Shown here piece by piece: positions 27,391-38,329 of a stretch of 64,000 nt of DNA. Source of the DNA: Clostridiales bacterium VE202-21 (lineage in GTDB: Bacteria; Bacillota; Clostridia; Lachnospirales; Lachnospiraceae); NCBI GenBank assembly GCA_000509105.1, contig BAIF02000026.1, positions 62,001 to 126,000 on the forward strand. The letters run 5' to 3'. The first letter of the stretch is position 1, and each line of letters begins with the position of its first letter. Position numbers and translations under genes: made by a program. The notes beneath the pieces are model-generated. The model saw only the letters and a program-made list of their open reading frames with translations, had not been told where the DNA came from and did not search any database.

Positions 27391-28524
27391 ATGAACAACG
27401 AATTTGAAGGATTTGCAGGAACCCCTGAACTGACGCTGGAACCTTTCCAAGAACAAAAACAGGCAGTAGAGGTCGTGGAGAAAGAAGAAGTTGTATTTGA
27501 TGACAACATATTGACGGACGAAGAAAGACGGGCAGTCGATAACTTTGCAAACCAGATCGACCTGACCAATTCTTCCGTTATTCTTCAGTATGGGGCAGGC
27601 ACGCAGAAGAAGATGGCGGACTTTTCGGAGACGGCGCTGGAGAACGTAAAGACGAAAGACCTGGGGGAAATCGGAGACCTTTTGTCTGGCGTAGTGAAAG
27701 AGCTGAAGGATTTTGATGAAGAGGAAGAGAAGGGGTTCCTGGGGATATTTAAGAAGACTTCTAATAAAATAAATGCCATGAAGTCAAAGTATACTAAGGC
27801 GGAGACAAACATTAACCAGATATGTAAAGTGCTTGAGAACCACCAGGTACAGCTGTTAAAAGATATTGCGATACTGGACAAAATGTATGAGGTGAATCTG
27901 ACCTACTTTAAAGAACTTTCCATGTATATACTGGCAGGAAAAAAGAAGCTGCAGGAGGTACGTACCACGAAACTTCCGGAACTGCTGAATAAGGCCCAGA
28001 GAGACGGTCTGCCGGAGGATGCACAGGCCGCCAGAGACCTGGACTCCATGTGCAACAGATTTGAAAAGAAAATACATGACCTCGAGCTGACCCGCACCAT
28101 TTCAATCCAGACCGCGCCTCAGATCCGCCTCGTGCAGGGGAATGACACCCTTATGGTAGAAAAGATCCAGTCCACGATAGTAAATACCATACCATTGTGG
28201 AAGAGTCAGATGGTTCTGGCTCTCGGTGTGGAGCATTCGGCTCAGGCAGCAGCAGCTCAGCGCGAAGTGACAGACATGACAAATCAGCTGCTGCGTAAGA
28301 ACGCCGAGAAACTGAAGCTGGCAACAGTTGAAACTGCCAAAGAGTCAGAACGTGGAATTGTAGACATTGAAACGCTGAAGATGACGAACGAATCTCTGAT
28401 TTCTACGCTCGACGAAGTGATGCACATCCAGCAGGAGGGCAGACAGAAACGCCGCGAGGCAGAGCAGGAGATGATGCGTCTGGAGGGCGAGCTGAAACAG
28501 AAGCTGCTGCAGGTTCAGGGATAA
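27391..28524 (+). CDS. Toxic anion resistance protein, TelA family
   Basis: 377 residues, almost entirely alpha-helical and charged, with coiled-coil character (ADFSETALENVKTKDLGEIG, LLKDIAILDKMYEVNLTYFK, ASYLE-free C-terminus ending EQEMMRLEGELKQKLLQVQG). No membrane segment; an acidic N-terminal tail of ~50 residues. The TelA/KlaA family was named for tellurite resistance, but chromosomal copies next to xpaC probably work in cell-envelope homeostasis. GGAGG lies upstream of the ATG. Confidence 0.88.
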   Translation: MNNEFEGFAGTPELTLEPFQEQKQAVEVVEKEEVVFDDNILTDEERRAVDNFANQIDLTNSSVILQYGAGTQKKMADFSETALENVKTKDLGEIGDLLSGVVKELKDFDEEEEKGFLGIFKKTSNKINAMKSKYTKAETNINQICKVLENHQVQLLKDIAILDKMYEVNLTYFKELSMYILAGKKKLQEVRTTKLPELLNKAQRDGLPEDAQAARDLDSMCNRFEKKIHDLELTRTISIQTAPQIRLVQGNDTLMVEKIQSTIVNTIPLWKSQMVLALGVEHSAQAAAAQREVTDMTNQLLRKNAEKLKLATVETAKESERGIVDIETLKMTNESLISTLDEVMHIQQEGRQKRREAEQEMMRLEGELKQKLLQVQG

Positions 28525-28571
28525 GATAACGTTACAGTCCGACAGGATCATGATTAGCGGAGGAGAATCCC

Positions 28572-28600
28572 TTGACAAAGAGAGGGTTTTCGAGTAGAAT
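28572..28600 (+). promoter_or_regulatory. Promoter of the T-box-proS unit
   Basis: TTGACA (28572-28577), 17-base spacer, TAGAAT (28595-28600). Confidence 0.85.
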
Positions 28601-28606
28601 CACAGT

Positions 28607-28820
28607 TACTACAGGCGATGAACGGGAATAGTATATGCAGGAAACGATACAGAGAGGAGGCTGTTAGGTGTGAGGCCTTTGCGGAGAATGTATAGAACCG
28701 GCCCGGGAGCTGCTGTGTGAAAGCACGGCGTAGAACCGGCGTTAACGGTGTTTGAGTGAGCTGCGTCAGGGGATGCAGTTAATTAGGGTGGTACCGCCGA
28801 GACTTTCGGTCCCTTTTTGG
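28607..28820 (+). ncRNA. T-box leader, proline specific, controlling proS
   Basis: Leader that senses uncharged tRNA-Pro and lets transcription pass into proS. Stem I starts at GGCGATGAAC; the loop-E pieces are AGTA (near 28629) on the 5' side and GAA (28695-28697) on the 3' side, and the triplet right after GAA is CCG (28698-28700), a proline codon, which matches the gene. The T-box sequence AGGGTGGTACCGCC (28785-28798) carries the TGGT that pairs with the tRNA acceptor end. The terminator alternative ends in GGTCCC and a T-run at 28814-28818. About 150 bases separate it from the proS start. Confidence 0.92.
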
Positions 28821-28967
28821 AGGGGAAGAAGGTCCCGGCGTTTTGTATATTTAAGTATAACCAGCATACCAGGGATACCTGACTATACAAAAACACCGGG
28901 ACAGCACGACTTCCTGACACATGAAATACGGGGCAGGGGCCCTGGAGAATGGAAAAGGAGACATATT

Positions 28968-30410
28968 ATGGCTAAGGAAAAGAAACTGGTTGAATCAATC
29001 ACATCAAGAGACGAGGACTTTGCACAATGGTATACAGATGTAGTCCGTGAGGCAAAGCTGTGCGACTATTCGGGAGTAAAGGGATGTCTGAATTATCTGC
29101 CCAATGGGTATGCAATCTGGGAGAATATCCAGAGCGGCCTCGACAGGAGGTTTAAAGAGACCGGAGTAGAGAATGTCTATCTTCCTGTTCTGATCCCGGA
29201 GGCACTGCTTCAGAAGGAATCGGATCATATTGAAGGATTTGCTCCTGAAGTGGCATGGGTAACTCACGGAGGCCTGGAGAGACTGCAGGAAAGATTCTGC
29301 ATCAGGCCTACATCAGAGACCATGTTCTGTGATTTGTGGAGCAGAACAGTGCAGTCATACCGGGACCTGCCGAAAGTATGGAATCAGTGGTGTTCCGTGT
29401 TGCGCTGGGAAAAGACCACGAGACCGTTCCTGCGTTCCAGAGAATTCTTGTGGCAGGAAGGACATACGATCCATGCAACATACGAAGAGGCAGAGCAGCG
29501 GACATTGACCATGCGTGATGTATATAGAGACTTTATTCAGGATGACCTTGCAATTCCTCTGATTTCCGGGCGGAAAACAGAAAGTGAAAAATTTGCCGGG
29601 GCGCAGGACACATACACAGTGGAGGCGCTGATGCACGATGGAAAGGCACTGCAGTCCGCAACAAGCCATTTCTTCGGAAACGCATTTCCGGATGCGTTTG
29701 ACATCAAATATGCGGATAAGAACAACGAGCTGCATAGTGTATATGAGACATCCTGGGGCCTGTCCACCAGAATCATCGGCGCCATTATCATGGTGCACGG
29801 CGATGACAGCGGCCTGGTGCTGCCGCCGAGAATTGCGCCTGTCCAGACGAGAGTGATTCCGATCGCCCAGCACAAAGAAGGCGTTCTCGAGAAGGCGAAC
29901 GAACTGCTTGGCGCCCTGAAGGATGCGGGCTATAAGGCGAAGATCGATGATTCGGAAAAGAGTCCCGGATGGAAATTCAGTGAGCAGGAGATGCTCGGCA
30001 TTCCGACCAGAATAGAGATCGGTCCAAAAGATATTGAAAACAATCAGGTTGTAGTAGTACGGCGCGATACGAGAGAAAAGATCGTCGTATCAATGGATGA
30101 GATCACTACAAAACTGGGCGATATCCTTGAAACAATCCAGAAAGATATGTTTGACAGGGCAAAAGCATTTCTGGATGCCCATATAGACAGCGCGGTAACG
30201 ATGGAAGAAATGAACGAAAAATTCCAGGGCAACCGTGGATTCATCAAAGCAATGTGGTGTGGTGACGAGGCTTGTGAAGACGAAATCAAAACCCAGACAG
30301 GAGGTGCATCTTCCAGATGTATCCCGGATGACGAGGAACATCTCTCAGACGTGTGCATCTGCTGCGGAAAACCGGCGAAGCATATGGTCTACTGGGGGAA
30401 AGCATACTAA
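28968..30410 (+). CDS. proS: Prolyl-tRNA synthetase, archaeal/eukaryal type
   Basis: Charges tRNA-Pro. 480 residues, the short type without the bacterial editing insert. Class II motifs are visible: the N-terminal [20 protein letters not shown], motif 2 as [17 protein letters not shown], motif 3 as [20 protein letters not shown], then an anticodon-binding domain ([10 protein letters not shown]) and a C-terminal zinc domain with four Cys in [10 protein letters not shown] and [13 protein letters not shown] 28968 follows AAAGGAG; the longer in-frame stretch back to 28752 is T-box leader, not protein. Confidence 0.96.
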   Translation: MAKEKKLVESITSRDEDFAQWYTDVVREAKLCDYSGVKGCLNYLPNGYAIWENIQSGLDRRFKETGVENVYLPVLIPEALLQKESDHIEGFAPEVAWVTHGGLERLQERFCIRPTSETMFCDLWSRTVQSYRDLPKVWNQWCSVLRWEKTTRPFLRSREFLWQEGHTIHATYEEAEQRTLTMRDVYRDFIQDDLAIPLISGRKTESEKFAGAQDTYTVEALMHDGKALQSATSHFFGNAFPDAFDIKYADKNNELHSVYETSWGLSTRIIGAIIMVHGDDSGLVLPPRIAPVQTRVIPIAQHKEGVLEKANELLGALKDAGYKAKIDDSEKSPGWKFSEQEMLGIPTRIEIGPKDIENNQVVVVRRDTREKIVVSMDEITTKLGDILETIQKDMFDRAKAFLDAHIDSAVTMEEMNEKFQGNRGFIKAMWCGDEACEDEIKTQTGGASSRCIPDDEEHLSDVCICCGKPAKHMVYWGKAY

Positions 30411-30422
30411 AAGCTGCGCGGA

Positions 30423-30477
30423 GGGGTCAGTCGCTTCTGCAAAGGGGTCTGACCCTTTTGCGGAGGGGTCTGACCCC
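30423..30477. repeat. Cluster of three GGGGTC(A/T)G palindromic repeat units
   Basis: GGGGTCAG (30423), GGGGTCTGACCC (30444-30455) and GGGGTCTGACCCC (30465-30477) separated by CTTCTGCAAA and TTTTGCGGA type spacers, right after the proS stop. Related to the copies at 24192 and 60240. May double as a terminator region for proS. Confidence 0.75.
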
Positions 30478-30526
30478 TTTGAACATCAAGAAACAAAAAA
30501 GTTCCGTAAAAATCATCGAAAATCCC

Positions 30527-30555
30527 TTGACTTTCCCGCAAAAACGTAATAAACT
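30527..30555 (+). promoter_or_regulatory. Promoter of the str operon
   Basis: TTGACT (30527-30532), 17-base spacer, TAAACT (30550-30555), with a leader of about 115 bases before rpsL. Confidence 0.65.
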
Positions 30556-30676
30556 AATTTAGCGTGCATAAAAAGGCATTATTTTTTGGCGCGTAAATCA
30601 AGATAATTACGATTATCTGCAACCCCTTTCCACATAAGTGAGAAGGAAACGAAAGAATCATAGGAGGTGAAAAAGA

Positions 30677-31096
30677 ATGCCAACATTTAACCAGTTAGTT
30701 AGAAAAGGACGTCAGACTTCTGAAAAGAAATCAACAGCACCGGCACTTCAGAAAGGATACAACTCTCTGCAGAAACGTGCTACGAATGTATCTGCACCAC
30801 AGAAAAGGGGTGTATGTACAGCTGTTAAGACAGCTACACCAAAGAAGCCTAACTCAGCTCTGAGAAAAATCGCCAGAGTTCGTCTCTCTAATGGAATCGA
30901 AGTAACGAGCTATATCCCGGGTGAAGGACATAACCTGCAGGAGCATAGTGTTGTTCTGATCCGTGGAGGAAGAGTTAAGGACCTGCCAGGTACAAGATAC
31001 CATATCGTAAGAGGTACACTTGATACAGCAGGTGTTGCTAAGAGAAGACAGGCTCGTTCTAAATACGGCGCTAAGAGACCAAAAGACGCAAAATAA
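30677..31096 (+). CDS. rpsL: 30S ribosomal protein S12
   Basis: 139 residues, decoding-centre protein of the small subunit. The conserved [20 protein letters not shown] and [20 protein letters not shown] segments are present, with the Lys residues known as streptomycin-resistance sites intact (TPKKPNS and RVKDLPG). First gene of the str operon, preceded by AGGAGG. Confidence 0.98.
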   Translation: MPTFNQLVRKGRQTSEKKSTAPALQKGYNSLQKRATNVSAPQKRGVCTAVKTATPKKPNSALRKIARVRLSNGIEVTSYIPGEGHNLQEHSVVLIRGGRVKDLPGTRYHIVRGTLDTAGVAKRRQARSKYGAKRPKDAK

Positions 31097-31182
31097 AAGC
31101 GGCTTTTAAAGGTTTGTCTAATTAGCAGATTATGTAACTAAACAGTTAAATCGTATCACAAACAGAACTATGATTATCGAAT

Positions 31183-31209
31183 CTTATTGAACATTAGCAG
31201 TTCAATAAG
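31183..31209 (+). promoter_or_regulatory. Perfect hairpin in the rpsL-rpsG spacer
   Basis: CTTATTGAAC (31183-31192) and GTTCAATAAG (31200-31209) with a 7-base loop inside a 291-base spacer. No T-run follows. The spacer otherwise shows no gene. In many bacteria this region carries translational feedback by S7, so a regulatory role is possible. Confidence 0.4.
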
Positions 31210-31345
31210 TAAAGGTTGCGGATTTATGCAGGCGCTTATTGTCATTCAAAAGATGAAGCGCTGACTTTTATAGACAGGTCCCGCGGCCACGAGCACATGA
31301 AGTGCGATTTCCATAGAAAGACACATGTGAGTACCGATGAATTAA

Positions 31346-31858
<513 letters not shown>

Positions 31859-31874
31859 TTAGGAGGAAAAAATC

Positions 31875-33992
31875 TTGGCTGGAAGAGAATATCCACTAGA
31901 AAGGACCAGGAATATAGGGATTATGGCTCATATCGATGCTGGTAAGACAACATTGACAGAGCGTATCCTGTATTATACTGGTGTAAACTATAAGATAGGT
32001 GATACTCACGAGGGTACTGCGACCATGGACTGGATGGAGCAGGAACAGGAGAGAGGTATCACAATTACTTCAGCTGCTACAACATGTCACTGGACTTTGG
32101 AAGAAAAGACGAAGCCAAAGCCGGGTGCCCTGGAACATCGAATTAACATCATCGATACACCGGGACACGTTGACTTTACCGTAGAAGTTGAACGTTCACT
32201 TCGTGTGCTGGATGGAGCCGTAGGTGTATTCTGTGCTAAGGGCGGTGTTGAGCCTCAGTCAGAAAACGTATGGCGTCAGGCTGACACATACAATGTACCG
32301 AGAATGGCGTTCATCAATAAGATGGACATTCTGGGAGCTGATTTTTACAATGCTGTAGAGCAGATCAAGAACAGACTTGGTAAAAATGCAATTTGTCTTC
32401 AGCTGCCAATCGGTAAAGAAGATGAATTCAAAGGAATCATCGACTTAATGGAGATGCAGGCTTATATCTATAATGATGAAAAAGGCGAAGACATTTCTGT
32501 AGTAGAGATTCCGGACGATATGAAAGACGACGCAGAACTGTACCGTACAGAATTAGTCGAGAAGATCTGCGAATTAGACGACGATCTGATGCTGGAATAC
32601 CTGGAGGGCGAAGAACCTTCTGTTGAAGCACTGAAGGCTGCCCTGAGAAAGGGAACCTGCGAGTGTACAGCTGTTCCGGTATGCTGCGGTACAGCATACA
32701 GAAACAAAGGTGTCCAGAAGTTATTGGATGCAGTGATCGAATATATGCCGGCGCCGACAGATATCCCGCCAATCGAAGGTGTGGATGCGGACGGAAACAA
32801 CGTGGTGAGACATTCATCTGATGAAGAACCATTCTCAGCACTGGCATTTAAGATTATGACAGACCCGTTTGTAGGTAAGCTTGCTTACTTCAGAGTATAC
32901 TCCGGTTCTATAAACTCCGGTTCTTACGTGCTGAACGCAACAAAAGGCAAAAAAGAACGTGTTGGACGTATCCTTCAGATGCATGCCAATAAGAGAGCAG
33001 AACTGGATAAAGTATATGCAGGAGACATCGCAGCTGCTATCGGATTCAAGTTCACAACAACAGGGGATACAATCTGTAACGAACAGCATCCGGTTATCCT
33101 GGAGTCTATGGAATTCCCAGAGCCGGTTATCGAGCTCGCAATAGAGCCGAAGACAAAGGCTTCTCAGGGCAAACTTGGAGAATCCCTTGCAAAACTTGCG
33201 GAGGAAGACCCGACATTCCGTGCACACACAGATAAAGAGACAGGACAGACAATCATCGCAGGTATGGGTGAGCTTCATCTGGAGATCATCGTAGACAGAC
33301 TTCTGCGTGAATTCAAGGTAGAGGCTAACGTAGGCGCGCCGCAGGTTGCTTACAAAGAGTCCTTCACAAAACCTGTTGATGTAGACAGCAAGTATGCAAA
33401 ACAGTCAGGTGGACGTGGACAGTATGGACACTGTAAAGTTAAATTTGAGCCAATGGATGTCAATGGAGAAGAGATTTACAAGTTCGACTCCAGCGTAGTC
33501 GGCGGATCGATTCCAAAAGAATATATTCCGGCTGTAGGCCAGGGTATCGAAGAAGCTATGAAATCCGGTATCCTCGGAGGATTCCCGGTTGTTGGTGTTC
33601 ATGCGACTGTATATGATGGTTCTTACCATGAAGTCGATTCAAGTGAAATGGCATTCCACATTGCCGGCTCTCTCGCATTTAAAGATGCCATGAGAAAATC
33701 ATCACCTGTACTTCTTGAGCCAATCATGAAAGTAGAAGTCACAATGCCTGAAGAATATATGGGAGATATCATCGGTGATATTAACTCCCGCCGTGGACGT
33801 ATTGAAGGTATGGATGATCTGGGCGGCGGTAAAATTGTCCGCGCATTCGTGCCATTGTCCGAGATGTTTGGCTATTCCACAGACCTCCGTTCCAGAACAC
33901 AGGGACGCGGAAACTACTCCATGTTCTTCGAGAGCTACGAGCCAGTTCCGAAGTCTGTACAGGAAAAAGTGTTATCCAATAAAAATGCCTAA
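31875..33992 (+). CDS. fusA: Elongation factor G
   Basis: 705-residue GTPase that drives ribosomal translocation. G1 motif is [19 protein letters not shown] at the N-terminus, G2 [12 protein letters not shown]3 [10 protein letters not shown]4 NKMD; domains II-V follow in order ([51 protein letters not shown]). TTG start at 31875, AGGAGG upstream, 16 bases after rpsG. Confidence 0.98.
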   Translation: MAGREYPLERTRNIGIMAHIDAGKTTLTERILYYTGVNYKIGDTHEGTATMDWMEQEQERGITITSAATTCHWTLEEKTKPKPGALEHRINIIDTPGHVDFTVEVERSLRVLDGAVGVFCAKGGVEPQSENVWRQADTYNVPRMAFINKMDILGADFYNAVEQIKNRLGKNAICLQLPIGKEDEFKGIIDLMEMQAYIYNDEKGEDISVVEIPDDMKDDAELYRTELVEKICELDDDLMLEYLEGEEPSVEALKAALRKGTCECTAVPVCCGTAYRNKGVQKLLDAVIEYMPAPTDIPPIEGVDADGNNVVRHSSDEEPFSALAFKIMTDPFVGKLAYFRVYSGSINSGSYVLNATKGKKERVGRILQMHANKRAELDKVYAGDIAAAIGFKFTTTGDTICNEQHPVILESMEFPEPVIELAIEPKTKASQGKLGESLAKLAEEDPTFRAHTDKETGQTIIAGMGELHLEIIVDRLLREFKVEANVGAPQVAYKESFTKPVDVDSKYAKQSGGRGQYGHCKVKFEPMDVNGEEIYKFDSSVVGGSIPKEYIPAVGQGIEEAMKSGILGGFPVVGVHATVYDGSYHEVDSSEMAFHIAGSLAFKDAMRKSSPVLLEPIMKVEVTMPEEYMGDIIGDINSRRGRIEGMDDLGGGKIVRAFVPLSEMFGYSTDLRSRTQGRGNYSMFFESYEPVPKSVQEKVLSNKNA

Positions 33993-34111
33993 ATATCAGA
34001 AAAAGGCTTGAAAAACCCGGCCTTTTGAAATATAATCAGAATTAGCCGAGTAAAAGCGAAAACCAATAAAATGCCCGAAAATGGGCTATATATTAAGGAG
34101 GATTATTCAAA

Positions 34112-35305
34112 ATGGCAAAAGCTAAATTTGAAAGAACAAAACCACATGCTAATATTGGTACCATTGGACACGTTGACCATGGTAAAACAACATTAACAGC
34201 TGCTATTACAAAGACACTTTCTCAGAGAGTTGCTGGTAACGCAGCAGTTGATTTCGAAAACATTGATAAAGCTCCAGAGGAAAGAGAACGTGGTATCACA
34301 ATCTCTACAGCTCACGTTGAGTATGAGACAGACAAACGTCACTATGCACACGTTGACTGCCCAGGACATGCTGACTATGTAAAGAACATGATCACAGGTG
34401 CTGCTCAGATGGACGGAGCTATCCTTGTTGTAGCTGCTACTGACGGTGTTATGGCTCAGACAAAAGAGCATATCCTTCTGTCCCGTCAGGTAGGTGTACC
34501 TTATATCGTAGTATTCATGAACAAATGCGATATGGTAGACGATGAAGAGCTTCTTGAATTAGTAGAGATGGAAATCCGTGAACTTCTTGACGAGTATGAG
34601 TTCCCGGGAGATGATACACCGATCATCCAGGGATCAGCTCTGAAAGCTCTTGAAGATCCATCAGGAGAATGGGGAGACAAGATCATGGAACTTATGGACG
34701 CAGTTGACAGCTGGGTTCCAGATCCGCAGCGTGATACAGACAAGCCATTCCTGATGCCGGTAGAGGACGTATTCTCTATCACAGGACGTGGTACAGTTGC
34801 TACAGGTAGAGTAGAGCGTGGTACACTTCATGTATCTGATGAAGTTGAAATTATCGGTATCCACGAAGACATCAAGAAGACTGTAGTAACAGGTATCGAG
34901 ATGTTCCGTAAACTGCTTGATGAAGCTCAGGCTGGTGATAACATCGGAGCTCTGCTTCGTGGTGTTCAGAGAACTGAAATCGAAAGAGGACAGGTTCTGA
35001 TCAAACCAGGTACAGTACAGTGCCACAAGAAATTTACAGCTCAGGTATACGTTCTGACAAAAGATGAAGGTGGACGTCATACACCATTCTTCAACAACTA
35101 CAGACCACAGTTCTATTTCAGAACAACAGACGTAACAGGTGTTTGCGATCTGCCGGATGGCGTTGAGATGTGCATGCCTGGAGATAACGTAGAGATGACA
35201 ATCGAACTGATTCACCCAGTAGCTATGGAAGAGGGTCTTGGATTCGCTATCCGTGAAGGTGGACGTACAGTTGGATCAGGAAAAGTTGCTAAGATCCTTG
35301 ATTAA
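34112..35305 (+). CDS. tuf: Elongation factor Tu
   Basis: 397-residue GTPase carrying aminoacyl-tRNA to the ribosome. [14 protein letters not shown] (G1), [14 protein letters not shown] (switch I), [20 protein letters not shown] (G3), NKCDMVD (G4) and GSALKAL (G5) are all intact. Codon use is strongly biased, as expected for an abundant protein. 119-base spacer after fusA, AAGGAGG before the ATG. Confidence 0.98.
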   Translation: MAKAKFERTKPHANIGTIGHVDHGKTTLTAAITKTLSQRVAGNAAVDFENIDKAPEERERGITISTAHVEYETDKRHYAHVDCPGHADYVKNMITGAAQMDGAILVVAATDGVMAQTKEHILLSRQVGVPYIVVFMNKCDMVDDEELLELVEMEIRELLDEYEFPGDDTPIIQGSALKALEDPSGEWGDKIMELMDAVDSWVPDPQRDTDKPFLMPVEDVFSITGRGTVATGRVERGTLHVSDEVEIIGIHEDIKKTVVTGIEMFRKLLDEAQAGDNIGALLRGVQRTEIERGQVLIKPGTVQCHKKFTAQVYVLTKDEGGRHTPFFNNYRPQFYFRTTDVTGVCDLPDGVEMCMPGDNVEMTIELIHPVAMEEGLGFAIREGGRTVGSGKVAKILD

Positions 35306-35334
35306 TCATTGATTTTATAGCATTGAATCATAAT

Positions 35335-35377
35335 AAAAAACCGCAATCCTTGAGTTTTCAAGGACTGCGGTTTTTTT
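35335..35377 (+). terminator. Terminator of the str operon
   Basis: CCGCAATCCTTGA (35341-35353) pairs with TCAAGGACTGCGG (35358-35370), one mismatch, flanked by A-run and followed by a T-run. Confidence 0.92.
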
Positions 35378-35410
35378 CATAATATACAAATCAATTCTAG
35401 AACCGATAGA

Positions 35411-35887
35411 TCAACACATAACAATGATCTTTCTCGGCGTAGTCTGAGGCGGAATACTCCGTGTAGTGACGCTGTAGAACACAATCAGGTTCCGTCCGCC
35501 GATGGTACAGTTAAAACGCTGCCCATTCCCCGTTACAACATTCGTTGAAGGCCCAATATTTAACTGCAGAGACTGATCAGCCGCCAGCAGATTCCGGTCA
35601 AAGAACCCATAAGCAATCTGTTCGTTGCGCATGGCCAGGCTGATTACAGCAGCCCTGTACTGCGGAGGGTAGATGAGCGGTACAGGCTGATTCGGATCAT
35701 AGAATGCTGTGACACGCATGCCTGGCAGTAAAAAAGTATTGTTCACAATGTAAGTGTCAGGAGAGGATACAAAGTTAACAGGACCATTATTTGTCATCAG
35801 GCTGATGAGCTGGGAACAGCATTCTCCGGAAAAGGGTGTGATGTTTCGGATCATACCGGTGATTGGAGTATAAATTGTATTAGCCAT
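35411..35887 (-). CDS. Hypothetical protein, 158 residues
   Basis: I do not recognise a named family. The start is set at the ATG complementary to 35885-35887, preceded by AAGGAG, giving MANTIYTPITGMIRNITPF; the longer frame begins in a leucine-rich, unlikely leader. No signal peptide or membrane helix. The protein is rich in beta-type residues with NGPVNFVSSPDTYIVNN, LLPGMRVTAFYDPNQPVPLIYPPQYRA and a C-terminal FNCTIGGRNLIVFYSVTTRS, an arrangement that looks like one compact beta domain, perhaps an OB-like fold. It stands alone, convergent with tuf. Confidence 0.8.
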   Translation of the reverse strand: MANTIYTPITGMIRNITPFSGECCSQLISLMTNNGPVNFVSSPDTYIVNNTFLLPGMRVTAFYDPNQPVPLIYPPQYRAAVISLAMRNEQIAYGFFDRNLLAADQSLQLNIGPSTNVVTGNGQRFNCTIGGRNLIVFYSVTTRSIPPQTTPRKIIVMC

Positions 35888-36343
35888 AAATAAAAACTCC
35901 TTTTTTATTAGTATATGCAGAAATATCTTTATTGCAATTTTACTTATCAACAGCAGTTCAAGCAATTGTATAGGCGAGAGATGCCGTCAGTTATTGATGC
36001 TGCGTTAGGCGGAACTATATGCAATTGTGTGACTGCTCCGTGACAAAGGGGGGATACGCCTGTTCTGGCTACTTATTTAGTATGGAAATATTAGCCTCTT
36101 CATGTTATACTTATCCATAAGGGATTTATCTTAACAGCAAATAAGACAAGTTTATCTTGGCAGGAGTCCAATCTCCTTCTAAGATAAAGCCGCCGGCGGG
36201 GGGGGGGCAGAGGATTTATGTCATGCGGAGTATGACACGCGCCTCGCCGCAAGTATGCCAAGGCTTACTAGAATAAGTATGTGGGAAAGGAAGCGTTTTT
36301 GTACAGGGGGGTTCCTGGGTTACAAAGGCACAGGGCAAATGGA
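35888..36343. other. Gene-free stretch with hairpin and poly-G tract
   Basis: 456 bases without a gene. It holds a 16-bp near-perfect hairpin (TTTATCTTGGCAGGAG at 36151-36166 with CTCCTTCTAAGATAAA at 36172-36187, one mismatch, one G-T pair) and, 10 bases further, a run of ten G at 36198-36207. The EAL gene begins 136 bases downstream. No riboswitch fold was recognised. Confidence 0.6.
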
Positions 36344-38329
36344 ATGAAAGCAAAATGGAAGTATGCTCTTCTTGGTTTTTTTCTTGCCATGGATCTTCTA
36401 ATTGTGTTTGTGTTACGTTCGGTTTATAGTTCACAGTCTTATGGTCAGTTAATTAACTATGTCGGTATTGTCCGCGGTGCTACCCAGCGTCTCGTGAAGC
36501 TGGAAATGAACAATCAGCCCAGCGATAGTTTGATTACATACCTGGATGACATTATGGACAATCTGAGCGCGGGCAAAGGCAAATATGATCTGATCCTTCC
36601 TGACGATAAAGAATACAGGGCATGCCTGGGGGAACTGGTAACCGAATGGGCAGGCCTGAAAGAAGATATCTATAATTACCGGGGCGGGTATACGGATAGA
36701 AATGTGCTGCTTGAAAACAGTGAAATTTATTTTAATCAGGCGAACGAAACGGTGTTTGCAGCGGAGGCATATTCTAAACACCGTACAACGAACCTTCTTC
36801 GGATGACCGTTGTGTTGATTATCTGTATTTTTCTTATCTGGCTTCTGATTTTCTGGTTCAGCCTTAGAAAGATGCTGAATCTGGAACATGTGAATAAAAG
36901 CCTGGAGGATAAAGCGGGACGGGACATCCTGACTAATGTCTATACAGTGGATAAATTTAAAAAGGCTGCACAGGAGCTTCTGGATGAGAACAGCGGGCTG
37001 AAATACGCTGTTTTTTATGTGGATTTTGCAGATTTTAAGTATATAAATGATGTATTCGGCTATGAATGGGGAGACCGTATACTGAAAGAGTATGGCACGA
37101 TACTGGAAAAAGACCTGGATGAAAAAGAGGTAGTCGGTCGTGTCAATGCCGATAATTTTGTGATTCTAAGACACTATGAGACCAAAAAGGATGTACTGAA
37201 CCGCCAAAAAGAGGTTGATAAAAAGATTACAGATTATATGCGTGATTCCGGAAACAGACATATCCTTTCCGTCTGCTGCGGGCTTTGCTGTATTGAGGAT
37301 GTAATTGAGAGCCTGAAAATAGAAGGCCTGATGGATCGGGCAAATTTTGCAAGAAAGGCTGTTAAGACGGGGAAGTTTGACAGATACCGCTTTTATAATG
37401 AGAGCATACGCCGGCAGCTGTTCTTCGAAAAAGATATTGAAAGCTGTATGGGAAGTGCGCTTGAGAACAAAGAATTTAAAGTATACTATCAGCCGAAAGT
37501 GGATCTGAAGACAAACCAGATCGCCTGTTCAGAGGCGCTGGCACGCTGGCAGAAGGCGGATGGCACAGTCATTTCACCCAATGAGTTTATCCCTGTTTTT
37601 GAAAAAAATTACACAATACCTCTTCTGGACAGATATATCTTTGAGGAAGTCTGCAGGTGGCTGAGGCATCTGCTGGATGAAGGACTACAGGCGCTTCCGG
37701 TCTCGGTTAATGTATCCCGCCTCCAGTTCTATAACAGCGATTTTGTAAGCAGCTACACAGAGATACGGGATAAATATAACATCCCCCCCAGCCTTCTGGA
37801 GATCGAGTTTACGGAGACTATTCTGTTTGATAACTGGGATGAGCTGAGTAAGATTGTTGAGGATCTTCACAGCGCCGGGTTCTCCAGTTCCATCGATGAT
37901 TTTGGAAAAGGATATTCTTCACTTAGTATGGTGCAGAATTTGAACGTTGACGTCCTGAAAATAGATGCTGCTTTTTTTCCGAATATTACGTCTAAAGAAA
38001 AGGACAGGCTCCTTGTAGAAGGGATGATTAAGCTGGTAAAGCAGTTTGGAGTAGTAACAGTGGCTGAGGGAATCGAGACGGAGGAACAGATAGAAGTACT
38101 GCGCGGCATTGGCTGTGATATGATACAGGGATATGTCTTCTACAGGCCGATGCCGGAACAAGATTACGAAAGCCTGCTTTTTGAGAAGAACAGCGATAAG
38201 ACAGATGCGGCAAAAAGAACTGCTCAGGAGAACGCGGTAAAGAACGGGGTGCAGCATGAGGGAAAAGAGTGCGGACAAATCATCGCAGATCCGGGAGTGT
38301 ATTATCAGGATAATGGAGAATTTGGATGA
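36344..38329 (+). CDS. Membrane GGDEF(degenerate)-EAL c-di-GMP phosphodiesterase
   Basis: About 661 residues. A membrane helix near residues 8-28, an extracytoplasmic domain of ~120 residues, a second helix near 150-170 and then a GGDEF and an EAL domain. The GGDEF signature is replaced (VGRVNADNF), so no cyclase activity is expected. The EAL site looks complete: YYQPKVDLKT, CSEALARWQ, SVNVSRLQF, LEIEFTETIL, SIDDFGKGYSS, VLKIDAAFF and VVTVAEGIET, which supply the metal and catalytic residues for c-di-GMP hydrolysis. Start uncertain: ATG 36344 gives a normal N-terminus ahead of the first helix, GTG 36281 would add 21 residues and has no ribosome site. Its stop overlaps the next start by 4 bases. 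Confidence 0.88.
   Translation: MKAKWKYALLGFFLAMDLLIVFVLRSVYSSQSYGQLINYVGIVRGATQRLVKLEMNNQPSDSLITYLDDIMDNLSAGKGKYDLILPDDKEYRACLGELVTEWAGLKEDIYNYRGGYTDRNVLLENSEIYFNQANETVFAAEAYSKHRTTNLLRMTVVLIICIFLIWLLIFWFSLRKMLNLEHVNKSLEDKAGRDILTNVYTVDKFKKAAQELLDENSGLKYAVFYVDFADFKYINDVFGYEWGDRILKEYGTILEKDLDEKEVVGRVNADNFVILRHYETKKDVLNRQKEVDKKITDYMRDSGNRHILSVCCGLCCIEDVIESLKIEGLMDRANFARKAVKTGKFDRYRFYNESIRRQLFFEKDIESCMGSALENKEFKVYYQPKVDLKTNQIACSEALARWQKADGTVISPNEFIPVFEKNYTIPLLDRYIFEEVCRWLRHLLDEGLQALPVSVNVSRLQFYNSDFVSSYTEIRDKYNIPPSLLEIEFTETILFDNWDELSKIVEDLHSAGFSSSIDDFGKGYSSLSMVQNLNVDVLKIDAAFFPNITSKEKDRLLVEGMIKLVKQFGVVTVAEGIETEEQIEVLRGIGCDMIQGYVFYRPMPEQDYESLLFEKNSDKTDAAKRTAQENAVKNGVQHEGKECGQIIADPGVYYQDNGEFG

Noticed and set aside
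36120-36343. c-di-GMP riboswitch upstream of the EAL gene
   Set aside because: The GEMM-type core sequences and paired receptor loops are absent; only one hairpin and a poly-G run are seen.
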